NCBI GenBank assembly: GCA_040219275.1 | Contig: JAVJSU010000076.1 | Location: 25,537-89,536, forward strand | Reading direction: 5' to 3' | Length of the DNA stretch: 64,000 nt | From: JAVJSU01 sp040219275 | GTDB taxonomy: Bacteria; Chloroflexota; Anaerolineae; Aggregatilineales; Phototrophicaceae | In this document: positions 26,387 to 35,530 of the stretch, in pieces | How the letters are laid out: the number at the start of each line of letters is the position of its first letter | Numbering within the stretch: the stretch's first letter is position 1 | The notes under the pieces: generated by a model | The model's input: the letters and a program-made list of their open reading frames with translations, nothing else | What the model was told of the DNA's origin: nothing | Database searches by the model: none | Position numbers and translations under genes: made by a program

Positions 26387-26722
26387 ATGGGACATTTACG
26401 TTACGTTCTACTATTGATTGTATTTGCATGTTCATCTTGCGCGTTCTTAAGCAAATCGAACTTAACTATTGAGGATAATCCATCAGTCTATATGATGACT
26501 ATCGCTAGAACCATCCGCACCGTCTCCATTCGAGCATCGGGTATTGTAGCCCTAACAACTTTGAACTACGCTTCTACTTGGGCAACATTTAACTCCAATC
26601 TACAGGGGAAGATCACCACTTCTCTCTTTACGGGAGAGGGATTTAGGGTGAGGGTTTTGACGACACAGCGCGATAATCCTCTAAGGTGGTTTCAATCGTC
26701 CGCACATCTTCGCGTAGATTGA
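26387..26722 (+). CDS. Short lipoprotein-like ORF, probably truncated
   Basis: An ATG preceded by TTAGGAG begins MGHLRYVLLLIVFACSSCAF, a signal peptide with a plausible lipobox ending in Cys. After about 65 residues the frame runs into a repeat of the GGGAGAGGGATTTAGGG type (around 26630-26650) and then across the 3' end of the convergent MFS gene, giving a composition (FTGEGFRVRVLTT) that does not look natural. I think the original 3' part has been lost or replaced by the repeat. It follows another small lipoprotein gene closely. Confidence 0.4.
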   Translation: MGHLRYVLLLIVFACSSCAFLSKSNLTIEDNPSVYMMTIARTIRTVSIRASGIVALTTLNYASTWATFNSNLQGKITTSLFTGEGFRVRVLTTQRDNPLRWFQSSAHLRVD

Positions 26723-28076
26723 GCGCCAGCGCCAGCACAACCAGCATCAGCCCGTTAATCACCATAATCAGCCCCATGCCCGCGCCACTTTGAAAACCAA
26801 CCAGCGGCGCAAACAAATCAAGACCCGGCGCATGAAAAATCACCGGAAAAAGTTCCCCTGTCAGCGGTGTTGAGATGCCCCATTGTGGCACGGTAAGCGA
26901 TGGCTCCAGAATGTGATCTGCCAGTGGACCGGCAATGAGAAAGGCGACGGGCATCAACAATCGCACCACCTGACTCATGACCGCGAATACCCGTCCCTGC
27001 ACATCCGGCGGGACTTTCGCCTGCAAAATGGAGATAAACAGCGCGTTACCTATCGGGATGGGGAGCATGACGAAAAATTCAGTCAGCGCCAACGCCCAGA
27101 ATGTACGGGACATCCCCGCCAGACTCAGCATCACGCCCGTGACAATGGCACAAATCACAATATAGCGGACGCGATTGTTTTTCAGGTTCAGATAGGCGAT
27201 CAAGATACTGCCAAGCACTGCACCACCGTTTACAATCGCCAGCAAAATCCCCAGCGCCGCCTCATTATTGGATGTTCGCGCCAGCAAATAAGGGATGGTG
27301 AAGATGGTCGCGCCGGTCAGGAAGAAGTTCACCAGCGCATAATAGCCGATCATATAAAACAGGGGGCGACGATCCAGCAAATACCGTATCCCGCCCCACA
27401 TTTCATGCCAGATCGACCCGCGCAACGCCCGCCCAACCGCCGTTTCTTCCGGCATGGGGATGTGCACATAAAGGATGACGGCAACGGCGACAAAAAACGT
27501 GGCGAGATCAAGTAGTATCGCACCCACCAAGCCAATCGTCGCGAAAACGAACGTGGCAATCAACGGGGCAATCACCGAGGCACTCGGCGCGGTCAATTGG
27601 CGGATGGCGTTGGCGCGTACCCGTTGATCGTCCGGGATGAGCATAGTGACGGACGCATTAAACGCCGGAGTCTGAAACACGCCGAAGATCGCCTGAAATA
27701 GCGCCACCGCGTACAGATGCCACAGCACAAAATTACCGGAAGCGAAGCTCAGCAGAAGCAATCCCGTCCCGATTGCCTGTCCCGTATCCGCCAGCGCCAT
27801 CACATAGCGACGATCCCAGCGATCAGCCAATACGCCGGAAATGCTCCCTGCAAAAACTGCCGGAAGCGCCGTAAAAAATGAGGTCAGCGCGAGTGGCGTT
27901 GCCTGTCCCGTTTCAGTAAATATCCAGATGCCAAACGCGAGACTACTCACACGACTGCCAATCAGCGACAGTGTTTGCGTGATGATGATGGTATAAAACG
28001 TAGATAAACCGCGGTATTTTTTCGGATTTGGTAAGGTGACTGTCTGCGCCATTGCACGACCATTCGATGTTATCAT
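26643..28076 (-). CDS. MFS transporter (MFS_3/EntS-like)
   Basis: A 477-residue membrane protein with about 12 hydrophobic segments. The start of the protein (FYTIIITQTLSLIGSRVSSL) and the segment GVLADRWDRRYVMALADTGQ, carrying the D-R-x-D-RR loop 2-3 signature, fit the MFS_3 subgroup of exporters. That subgroup includes EntS-like siderophore exporters and macrolide efflux proteins. The substrate is unknown. There are two candidate starts (28076 and 28052), neither with a clear ribosome-binding site. The short lipoprotein-like frame overlaps its 3' end on the opposite strand by 80 bp. Confidence 0.88.
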   Translation of the reverse strand: MITSNGRAMAQTVTLPNPKKYRGLSTFYTIIITQTLSLIGSRVSSLAFGIWIFTETGQATPLALTSFFTALPAVFAGSISGVLADRWDRRYVMALADTGQAIGTGLLLLSFASGNFVLWHLYAVALFQAIFGVFQTPAFNASVTMLIPDDQRVRANAIRQLTAPSASVIAPLIATFVFATIGLVGAILLDLATFFVAVAVILYVHIPMPEETAVGRALRGSIWHEMWGGIRYLLDRRPLFYMIGYYALVNFFLTGATIFTIPYLLARTSNNEAALGILLAIVNGGAVLGSILIAYLNLKNNRVRYIVICAIVTGVMLSLAGMSRTFWALALTEFFVMLPIPIGNALFISILQAKVPPDVQGRVFAVMSQVVRLLMPVAFLIAGPLADHILEPSLTVPQWGISTPLTGELFPVIFHAPGLDLFAPLVGFQSGAGMGLIMVINGLMLVVLALALNLREDVRTIETTLEDYRAVSSKPSP

Positions 28077-28212
28077 TGTCTATGATATTACACCGTTTTG
28101 GAAGATTAGTTGCATGTTAGTCGTTCAGGTTACAGTTTTTTTACAAAATTTAGGAAGTTATGTATCCCCCTGAGCGTGCTCTCTCTTAACTTCCACACTT
28201 CGTCTCACTGTC

Positions 28213-28557
28213 TTAATGTGCTTTCGTGGCTGTTCCGTTGCTGAATCCGGCTACAATTTTGTTAATCATATCAACCATGCCTTCCGGTCCCTGTATACGA
28301 TCTTTTAGGCGGATCGGGATTTCCGGTTTGATGGATTTGATATAAGTGCTCAATTCGCTCCGCACATCATCTGCCAGCCCACCGCCAAGCACGATGAGGT
28401 CAATCTCTTCGTCTTCCAGAATTTCGGTCACTTCATCGCGTGAATCCGTGCCGGTAACGTTGCGCCCCTGTGCGGTCAATGTGGCGATCAAGCCATCAAT
28501 GACAACCTGTTTTCTGCCAATAATTAAAATACGTGGCTCTTCCATATGATGAGTCAT
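28213..28557 (-). CDS. Stand-alone receiver-like protein without phospho-acceptor Asp
   Basis: A 114-residue protein resembling a CheY-like receiver fold: RILIIGRKQVVIDGLIATL at the start, then IDLIVLGGGLAD, and KPEIPIRLKDR towards the end. The position of the phosphorylated Asp at the end of the third strand is Gly here (LIVLGGG), and the acidic pocket at the N terminus (usually DD) is GR. It is therefore probably not phosphorylated and may be a degenerate receiver or another Rossmann-like domain. No adjacent kinase gene. Two ATGs (28557 and 28545) are close together; the first is used. Confidence 0.6.
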   Translation of the reverse strand: MTHHMEEPRILIIGRKQVVIDGLIATLTAQGRNVTGTDSRDEVTEILEDEEIDLIVLGGGLADDVRSELSTYIKSIKPEIPIRLKDRIQGPEGMVDMINKIVAGFSNGTATKAH

Positions 28558-28753
28558 GATCCTGCTTCTTTCAATTACTTTTACGTTATTTACTGACGTT
28601 ACGATGAGTAAGTCAGTTTGTCAGAAAGCTCATACTGCCAACGTGCAATGGATGTTTTTGCTGAAGTGCTGATTTACTGAAGTACTGATTTACTTACCAT
28701 CGTTTACTGCCTACAAGGTAAATATCCTGATTGATTATTTTTGCGCACATCAC

Positions 28754-29452
28754 TTACTTGCCTAAATAGGTGACGTTGAGTGCTTCTTCGTGGGCTTCCC
28801 CATCCTCAACTGAGACGTAAAATGCGTGTTTATCTGGACGCGAGGCAACCACCTGATGCAATTGCCCGTCGATATAATGCGCGGCGGCATAATCCTGAAT
28901 CGCAATGCCGGGGATGATCTCCCCCTCTTTAACCATCCGCAACACCGTCGGGCGGCGCTCCGGCTCACCATCATAATGCGGGCAGGCGCTCCCTTTTAAA
29001 AATCCGAGTCCCGGAATTGCGCCGAGAGGCCACACAGAATCGGTGACGCACGCCGTGAACCAGCAAATCGCCCCCGCGCTCACACCTGCTAGCACCGTGC
29101 CATTGTTTAACGCTTCTTTGAGGACTGCATCCGCGCCCCAATCACGCCAGATCGCCAGCATACTTTTGGTATTGCCACCGCCCACATAAATCACATCCTG
29201 CGCCAACAATGTATCACGCCAATCACGCGGGACACGCCCAAAAAATGACATCCATGAGGGAATAGCGTTCATTTTCGTAAAGGCGGCGTAAAAATTGTTC
29301 ACATAAATGCTGGATTCTGAGCTAGCTTGTGGCAGAAAACACACTTTCGGGCGTTCTTTGCCGGTTAATCCAAGCACATATTCATCGAGCAACAGGTTAT
29401 CCGGCTCCATCGAGAAGCCACCACCGCCCATTGCGACAATGTGTTGTGGCAT
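28754..29452 (-). CDS. Peptidase E-like protein (family S51)
   Basis: A 232-residue cytoplasmic serine peptidase of the dipeptidase E/cyanophycinase family. The N terminus has MPQHIVAMGGGGFSME, then KVCFLPQASSES. The glycine-rich YVGGGNTKSMLA and the nucleophile elbow GVSAGAICWF (Ser125) follow, with the later CPHYDGEPERRP matching the family's H-Y-D-x-x-x-R motif. Members cleave Asp-X dipeptides or related substrates. ATG at 29452 is preceded by GAAGGAGAC. It stands alone, with a convergent or codirectional neighbour on the same strand (msrA) upstream. Confidence 0.9.
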   Translation of the reverse strand: MPQHIVAMGGGGFSMEPDNLLLDEYVLGLTGKERPKVCFLPQASSESSIYVNNFYAAFTKMNAIPSWMSFFGRVPRDWRDTLLAQDVIYVGGGNTKSMLAIWRDWGADAVLKEALNNGTVLAGVSAGAICWFTACVTDSVWPLGAIPGLGFLKGSACPHYDGEPERRPTVLRMVKEGEIIPGIAIQDYAAAHYIDGQLHQVVASRPDKHAFYVSVEDGEAHEEALNVTYLGK

Positions 29453-29552
29453 AAATGTGTCTCCTTCAGCGAGGATTTTACTTAATACACCAAATCTTAC
29501 CGCGTCCGGCGCAGATACACCAATGACATCTATCCTGAGTGCAAGACAAAAA

Positions 29553-29579
29553 TCCCCCGCGTATCAGCACACGGGGGAA
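29553..29579 (-). terminator. Terminator of msrA
   Basis: TCCCCCG and CGGGGGA form a GC-rich stem. On the minus strand it is followed by ATTTTT, 35 bases beyond the msrA stop codon. Confidence 0.8.
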
Positions 29580-29612
29580 TGTTTAAGCTATTCAAGATGC
29601 TCTGCGCGGAGG

Positions 29613-30149
29613 TTACGCCTTCAACTTCTCAAGATATTGCTTGCGGAACTTCGCCACTTTCGGCGCGACAACGAACTGGCAATAGCCCTGTGTCGGGTTG
29701 TTCTTGAAGTAATCCTGATGATAATCTTCCGCCGGGAAGAAAACGCCCATTTCGGTGACTTCCGTGACGATCTTATTGCCCCAGATGCCACTGTTATTCA
29801 CATCGGCGATTTTGCGCTCGGTAGTCGCCTTTTGTTCCGGCGAGTGATAATAAACGGCGGAGCGATACTGCGTGCCGACATCGTTGCCCTGACGGTTGAG
29901 GGTCGTCGGGTCATGGATGGTGAAGAACACATCCAGAATATCATCGAACGAGACGACATCGGTATCAAACGTGACCTGAATCACTTCCGCGTGTCCGGTG
30001 GTACCGTTACACACTTCACGGTAGATCGGGTTATCGGCGTGTCCGCCCGTATACCCGGAGACGACATCGGTTACGCCGCGTAAATCATCATAGACGGCTT
30101 CTAAACACCAGAAACATCCACCAGCGAGGGTTGTTACTTCCTGTGCCAT
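29613..30149 (-). CDS. msrA: Peptide-methionine (S)-S-oxide reductase
   Basis: A 178-residue MsrA, which repairs oxidised methionine (S epimer) in proteins using thioredoxin. The catalytic motif GGCFWCLEAVY is at the N terminus (Cys12), followed by the family signatures GYTGGHADNPIYREVC, GHAEVIQVTFD and GTQYRSAVYYHS. Length and order are typical for the single-domain enzyme, with no MsrB fused. The start ATG at 30149 begins right before the fold. The reductase gene stands alone with its own terminator. Confidence 0.97.
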   Translation of the reverse strand: MAQEVTTLAGGCFWCLEAVYDDLRGVTDVVSGYTGGHADNPIYREVCNGTTGHAEVIQVTFDTDVVSFDDILDVFFTIHDPTTLNRQGNDVGTQYRSAVYYHSPEQKATTERKIADVNNSGIWGNKIVTEVTEMGVFFPAEDYHQDYFKNNPTQGYCQFVVAPKVAKFRKQYLEKLKA

Positions 30150-30272
30150 AATCTTACATCCTTAGTTCACAACGCTTGCGATTACTCTCTATTCTACATA
30201 TAGACATTACGAGAGTCGTACTTGTGCATAAGAATCACGCTAGAAATTTTCGTTCGCACACACAGGGTTAGG

Positions 30273-32522
30273 TTAGTCATCATTTTGAAGTGTTATAGTG
30301 AATGTCTCCACGACCTGATTGAGTGTGGATGCTGATGCCTCATAATTCGCCTCAGGAAGCGACATTAAGAGGATATAGAAGCCCTCTGGTGTTTCGATGA
30401 TAGTGACAATTCCCAAATAGGGTGGTCGGCTTTCCTGTGCGGCGATCCTCGAAATTGTCTGGCGTGCAGTACCCGCTGGCAATGATAGGGTTTCCGCGCT
30501 GACTAATTCTGTCGGCAAATCTTCATATAAAATCTCTTGCAGGGTTTCAAAGTAGGATTCCATAAAACCCATGCTTACATCTGTTGACAGGTACGTGAAT
30601 AACGCACCGGAAACCGTAAGTTCAGGGCTGAGTGTACCGAAAAGCAGGGATATATCGTAGGTGCTTATACCCTCCAGGAAACGCTCCACAGAGTCAGCAG
30701 GAGCAAGTAGTTCAAGAGTTGATCTCACGATGTCGGCGTTTGCGGGTAAGGTTGCCCATTCTGTGGGGATTGACAGCTTAAACCCGTCGCCATTGATGAT
30801 TCTCCATCCTTCTGGGACAATCACCTCGTTGGGTTCGGCGGGTTCGACTGTCGTTTCCGGTTGAATAGCCTGATCTGGACTTGCGATGCGAACGCTGGGA
30901 AGCACAATATCAGCAATGGCTTGCCGTGCATCTGTTGCGTTGGATCGTCCACCAAATAGGACGATATACTGGCTAGCATTTTGTTGAAAGAGATAGAAGC
31001 TCAAGTTCATGGTTAGGTTATTGAAGTTCATCTCAGCGAGATAGTGGCGTGCTTGACCTCCCGCGAAATCAACAGTCTCCACTTCCTCTAATAAGTCAAA
31101 TCCAGCTAATTCACCCAACCCGCGTAAACGTTCGTCCTGTGTTTCATCCGAGAGCACCAGACCCGTATCCTCGACAAAGACAGCCATACCTTGCAGATTG
31201 AGCCAGTTCATATAGCTCACCCCGCTCCGTTGTTGTTCCCAGAAGTCAATACCGGCATCAAGCCTCACCATATCTTCCTCTCCAGTGAGCGAATTTCGTA
31301 CTACAGTGATTAATCCGTCCATATTAAGCTCCGTCCAGCCAGAAGGAATCAACAGCGATATTTCATCCAACATCCTCCATTCGTAGCCTTCCGGTGCGGG
31401 TTCGCTATCCGCCAATTGTGCCTGCGGAGTTGATTCCGGCGTAATCTCTGCTATAACTGCGATGGTTGCTGACGGCGTAGAATCAGGTGTATCCGACTCC
31501 CGCAGAGTGGATGCCGCGACGACAAACACGCCAATAATGATGACTACAAGCACGATAAGGACGGGTACGCCAACCGGAAACTGACGTTTGGCTGTTGCTT
31601 CGGGTTGTGCTTGAGCGGACAGTGGGCGCGTATTTGCAGAGTCAATAAGGATTGCCGACGGTTTTATTGGTGTGACTCTGGGCGTATCCACCCGTTGCAA
31701 ATTGACGGTTTCACCCCGCGAGAGTGCTTCCAACGTCGCGCCCAGTTGACGCGCACTACGCAGGCGTACTTGCGGCTCTTTTTCTAACATCTGCTCGATC
31801 AATCCTTGCAGGGTTTCCGGCGTATCCGGCGCAAAATCCCGAATATCCGGCACTGGCTTCGTCAGGATATTGGACATCAGAATGAGCGTGCTCTCACCTT
31901 TAAACGGGCGCTCACCGGTGATGATTTCATACAGCATCACCCCGAATCCCCAGATGTCTCCGCTTGCATCCACCGGTTCACCGTTGATGGCTTCCGGCGG
32001 CATATAATCCAATGTGCCGATAGACATCCCCGTTCCGGTCATTCGTTCAGCCGTTTCAATCCGCGCAACACCAAAATCCGTAAGGCGCGGTGTTCCGTCC
32101 GGCGCAATCAACACATTCGCAGGTTTAATGTCTCGATGCACAATGCCCAGATGATGTGCGCGGCTGAGTGCATCTGCCAGCTCAACGCATAACTTCATCG
32201 CTTCGTTAAACGGGAGCTTGCCCTGTTTTTTTAGCATATCGGACAGGTCGCCGCCGTCGATAAACTCCATAATCAGGTAATTTTCATTGTCTTGTTGAAC
32301 CATATCCAGCATTTTGACAATATTAGGATGGTTCAATTCCTGAAGGATCACGCCCTCGCGCCGGAAGCGTTCTAAAATCTGCGCGTCGTTGCTAATACCA
32401 CCGCGCAAGTTCTTGATGGCTACAGAGTCCTGAGTTCGCGTATCCACACCGCGAAAAACATCGCCCATTCCACCTTGCCCGAGATGTTCAAGAATCTGGT
32501 AGCGATCTGCGATAAGTTTCAT
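30273..32522 (-). CDS. PknB-like serine/threonine protein kinase with ectodomain
   Basis: A 749-residue membrane kinase. Residues 1-270 form a Hanks-type kinase: LGQGGMGDVFRG (P loop), VAIKNLRGG (ATP-binding Lys), HRDIKPANVLIAPDG (catalytic loop) and DFGVARIE, with an activation segment containing MTGTGMSIGTLDYMPPE. After a Pro/Thr-containing linker there is one transmembrane helix (about 320-342, PVLIVLVVIIIGVFVVAAS). The outside part of about 400 residues carries two similar modules, each starting with an E-G-(Y/W)-x-x pattern and a SIP/LIPxxW segment (SLLIPSGWTEL, KLSIPTEWATL). These look like PsbP/Mog1-type domains and not PASTA repeats. It probably senses an external signal. Ligand unknown. 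Confidence 0.92.
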   Translation of the reverse strand: MKLIADRYQILEHLGQGGMGDVFRGVDTRTQDSVAIKNLRGGISNDAQILERFRREGVILQELNHPNIVKMLDMVQQDNENYLIMEFIDGGDLSDMLKKQGKLPFNEAMKLCVELADALSRAHHLGIVHRDIKPANVLIAPDGTPRLTDFGVARIETAERMTGTGMSIGTLDYMPPEAINGEPVDASGDIWGFGVMLYEIITGERPFKGESTLILMSNILTKPVPDIRDFAPDTPETLQGLIEQMLEKEPQVRLRSARQLGATLEALSRGETVNLQRVDTPRVTPIKPSAILIDSANTRPLSAQAQPEATAKRQFPVGVPVLIVLVVIIIGVFVVAASTLRESDTPDSTPSATIAVIAEITPESTPQAQLADSEPAPEGYEWRMLDEISLLIPSGWTELNMDGLITVVRNSLTGEEDMVRLDAGIDFWEQQRSGVSYMNWLNLQGMAVFVEDTGLVLSDETQDERLRGLGELAGFDLLEEVETVDFAGGQARHYLAEMNFNNLTMNLSFYLFQQNASQYIVLFGGRSNATDARQAIADIVLPSVRIASPDQAIQPETTVEPAEPNEVIVPEGWRIINGDGFKLSIPTEWATLPANADIVRSTLELLAPADSVERFLEGISTYDISLLFGTLSPELTVSGALFTYLSTDVSMGFMESYFETLQEILYEDLPTELVSAETLSLPAGTARQTISRIAAQESRPPYLGIVTIIETPEGFYILLMSLPEANYEASASTLNQVVETFTITLQNDD

Positions 32523-32677
32523 GCGTTGCCCCGTTTGCTAAAGATCGCATTTATTATACGGTGATTTATTCTGCAAACCTAGTAACCCTGCGACGACGCT
32601 TCTTTGCTTCGTGTGCTTATGAGAAATCATGCCATATCCGCCAAAAATACGCTTTAGCTGACACGCTGAACTACTGT

Positions 32678-33439
32678 CTATAACGGATAAATGTTGATAT
32701 TCAGCACATCCGCGCCGATGACCAACGCCGGAGCGATTAACAGGGCAGGCAGAAAATTCGCCATGCGCGGTTTCTTCAAATCTAGCAGTATCAGCGCCAT
32801 CCCTAACAGGATGATCCCGCCCGTTGCTGTCATTTCGTTCATCATGGGCGCGGTCATCACATCGCCGACCAGCGCACCCATCAGCGCCAATCCACCCTGC
32901 ACCACGAAGATCGTCACGATGCTAAACGAAACGCCCACGCCGAAAGTCGCCGCGAACGCCATCCCCGCGAAGAGATCAAGCACGCTTTTAATCGCCAATT
33001 GCTCGAAGCCGATCTGTAAGCCCATACCATCCTGAATCGACCCAAGAAACGTCAACGGACCGACGCAAAACACTAAGCTGGCAGTCACAAAGCCTGTCAC
33101 GAATTTCTCACGCGGGGATAAGCCATCCATCGGCGCATCGTCTGGCGCGGAATCAACCGTGTCATCACCCGCAAAGCGTTGTTGTAACCACCCGCCGAAA
33201 TTTTCCAGCGCGAGGTCAATCCGCAACAATTCGCCGATAATCACGCCGAGCGCGATGCTGAGGAGGGGGATAATCACGTTGCCGGTGATGCGGGCGTTCT
33301 CCATGCCGACGAACAGCGTCACCAAACCGAGTCCGGTGACGACGGATTCCTGTATGCGTGCGGAAAGCCGATTGCCGACCAGAATACCGATAAATGTGCC
33401 GAACGCCACCGCGATAATATTGAGAAGTGTCCCGCCCAA
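32678..33439 (-). CDS. DUF554-family membrane protein
   Basis: A 253-residue membrane protein of the DUF554 (YdfK/YqgA-like) family. I chose a TTG start at 33439, preceded by AAAGGG, because the protein then begins with GGTLLNIIAVAFGTFIGILV, matching the usual family N terminus (M-x-G-T-x-x-N). The longer frame to 33577 adds an unrelated segment. Other signatures are ALGVIIGELLRIDLALENFG, FCVGPLTFLGSIQDG, and a later run of ILLGMALILLDLKKPR. About eight hydrophobic segments. Function of the family is unknown. It is divergent from the large membrane protein gene at 33.6 kb. Confidence 0.85.
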   Translation of the reverse strand: MGGTLLNIIAVAFGTFIGILVGNRLSARIQESVVTGLGLVTLFVGMENARITGNVIIPLLSIALGVIIGELLRIDLALENFGGWLQQRFAGDDTVDSAPDDAPMDGLSPREKFVTGFVTASLVFCVGPLTFLGSIQDGMGLQIGFEQLAIKSVLDLFAGMAFAATFGVGVSFSIVTIFVVQGGLALMGALVGDVMTAPMMNEMTATGGIILLGMALILLDLKKPRMANFLPALLIAPALVIGADVLNINIYPL

Positions 33440-33595
33440 AGTGATACCCTTTGCGTGAATAGATGCGAGGTCGATTGTAGAGACTGAAAAAATATAACGC
33501 AAGGTCACTAAGATACCAGAAACAAAATTAATCGCATCTATGATGGTGAAATTTACCCACTTTCGCGCTTTGCACACAGCGTCGCCTCCACTACA

Positions 33596-35530
33596 ATGCG
33601 CCCCATGAGAAATTTACGACTCCCGATCATCACCTTCACACTCGGCTTTCTTGCCTTGCTCGCGCTGGATGCCTACCCCGGTCTGCGCGGTGGGGGCGGT
33701 TGGCGCTGGGATTATGACCTCTCGCAGAACGGTGCGGCTCTGCTGGCGTTGGCGCTGTGTCTGCTGGTGTATCTCGCTGGCGTGATTGTCGTGCGTCGTC
33801 GTGGAAAAGTGATATTTACGCTGGTATGGTCGTTCATCGGCGCGGTCATTATTGGTGTGGCGGTGGTCGGCGTGCGCGGCGATGCTGGATTTCTGCTGTT
33901 CACGCGGACAGTTTCCCCTGTGCAAACGGGCGCGAGTCGGCTGGCGGTCAGCATCATGGCGGAGGATGGCGTAACTCCCACGCTGGAAAATTGGCTGGAT
34001 GTGATGAATTCCGCGCGGGAGAGCAACCTGATTCACTTCACGACCAGCCCGCCCGGTCAGCCGTTGATTCACTTTGCGCTGGCGGACTCGCTGGAAAATT
34101 TCCCCGCGAGTGAGTCGATCAGCATGGCACTCCGCCCGTATCAATGCAGTGATCTGGAAGTCATGCGCTACACACGAGGCGAACTCTTGAGCGTCATTTT
34201 CGGCATGATGATGCCCCTATGGGCGGCGCTGGCGGTTCTTCCGCTCTATTTTGCGGCGAATTTGCTCCTCGATAATCGTCAAATCTCAGCGAATTTAACG
34301 GCATGGTGGGCACTCATCCCGACGATCAGCCTGTTCGCGCCAACATGGAACACGCTCTATCCGTTTTTGTGTGTACTGGCGTTTGCGCTGTTGCTGGCAG
34401 GACTCAAACGTGGGGGCGGGCGGGGCTTTTACGCCTATACATTTTTCGCCGGTGTGGTCATGTCCGCCACAACCTTCTTGAACTTCGCAGTTCTGCCCGT
34501 GTTTTTGCTATTCGGAACGTTTACACTCGGTTATGCAATGCTGAGTCACGCGCCAGATGAAAAGCCACTGGCGAGATTTATGTGGGCGGTGCGGGCGGGG
34601 ATCAGCTTTGCGCCTGGCTTAAGTGTTGTGTGGACGCTTTTTTACGTCGGATCGGGACTCACACCCATCGACATCGCCCGCACGACCTTCTCTCAACATA
34701 GTGAGCTTGTGCAACGCGATTACTTTACATGGCTGATTTTGCATCCCTACGATACGCTCTTATTCGTCGGATGGGCGCTGACCGGAGTGTTTTTGTGGGC
34801 GCTCTGGCGGATAATACGAAGCGGATGGGTTGCACTATCGCCAATAAACCTGCTGGCGATTAGCCTATTCGCAACGATTATTCTGGTTAATCTGGCGGGT
34901 ATTGCTCAGGGCGAAAACGGACGTATCTTATCATTTTATGCGCCGTTCGTGTTGCTGGCTGGCGCTGGCGTGATGATGGGCAAATCGCAAAATTGGGATG
35001 TTCCGTTGCTAGGTGCACAGGCGTTGACCGTGTTTGTGATGGCGACGGTGCTCAATACTGTCCCGCTGGATCTCAACCCGCGTGTGACCGCGCCCCGCAC
35101 TGATATGCCCATCATGGATTTTCTCGATCCCATCCCCATGAACGCGACTTTTTCTAGCGCCGATTTTGCCGGAGACTTCACGCTAGAGGCACATCGTTTC
35201 GTCGCTGATCTGTCGAATCAGGCGATTACGCTGGAAACGATCTGGCGGGGGGGATCACAGGTTGAGCGTCCCTATCAATTCGAGATCATCGCCCGCGCAG
35301 AAAACGATATCGACGGCGAAATCATGACCGAACCGTTCCGCTGGTATCCGCAAAATGGCAATTATCTGACGACCTGCTGGCAAAATGGGGATGTGATTCA
35401 TGATGTGGTGGTGATTCCTCTGCCACCTGTTTCCGCGCCGGTGGTGTGGACGCTGGAACTGAGCGCCGTGGATGCCCGTACAGGCGATGTCGCCGGAACA
35501 GCCACCCTCGCGCCGATTAATTATCCCTAA
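33596..35530 (+). CDS. Large multi-spanning membrane protein, possibly glycosyltransferase-like
   Basis: A 644-residue protein with about 11 hydrophobic segments in the first 480 residues, followed by a soluble C-terminal part of about 150 residues (TLETIWRGGSQVERPYQFEI). A long loop after the third helix holds a run of polar residues (NSARESNLIHFTTSPPGQP). The overall plan, with a loop carrying conserved acidic residues and a soluble tail, resembles membrane glycosyltransferases or polymer-export proteins. I cannot identify a signature, so the function is unassigned. Two start codons (33596 and 33605) are close and neither has a clear ribosome-binding site. Confidence 0.7.
   Translation: MRPMRNLRLPIITFTLGFLALLALDAYPGLRGGGGWRWDYDLSQNGAALLALALCLLVYLAGVIVVRRRGKVIFTLVWSFIGAVIIGVAVVGVRGDAGFLLFTRTVSPVQTGASRLAVSIMAEDGVTPTLENWLDVMNSARESNLIHFTTSPPGQPLIHFALADSLENFPASESISMALRPYQCSDLEVMRYTRGELLSVIFGMMMPLWAALAVLPLYFAANLLLDNRQISANLTAWWALIPTISLFAPTWNTLYPFLCVLAFALLLAGLKRGGGRGFYAYTFFAGVVMSATTFLNFAVLPVFLLFGTFTLGYAMLSHAPDEKPLARFMWAVRAGISFAPGLSVVWTLFYVGSGLTPIDIARTTFSQHSELVQRDYFTWLILHPYDTLLFVGWALTGVFLWALWRIIRSGWVALSPINLLAISLFATIILVNLAGIAQGENGRILSFYAPFVLLAGAGVMMGKSQNWDVPLLGAQALTVFVMATVLNTVPLDLNPRVTAPRTDMPIMDFLDPIPMNATFSSADFAGDFTLEAHRFVADLSNQAITLETIWRGGSQVERPYQFEIIARAENDIDGEIMTEPFRWYPQNGNYLTTCWQNGDVIHDVVVIPLPPVSAPVVWTLELSAVDARTGDVAGTATLAPINYP

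Noticed and set aside
26883..27515. 210-codon antisense frame over the MFS gene
   Set aside because: Rich in Gln, His and Arg as expected for the antisense of membrane-protein codons; no start signal.
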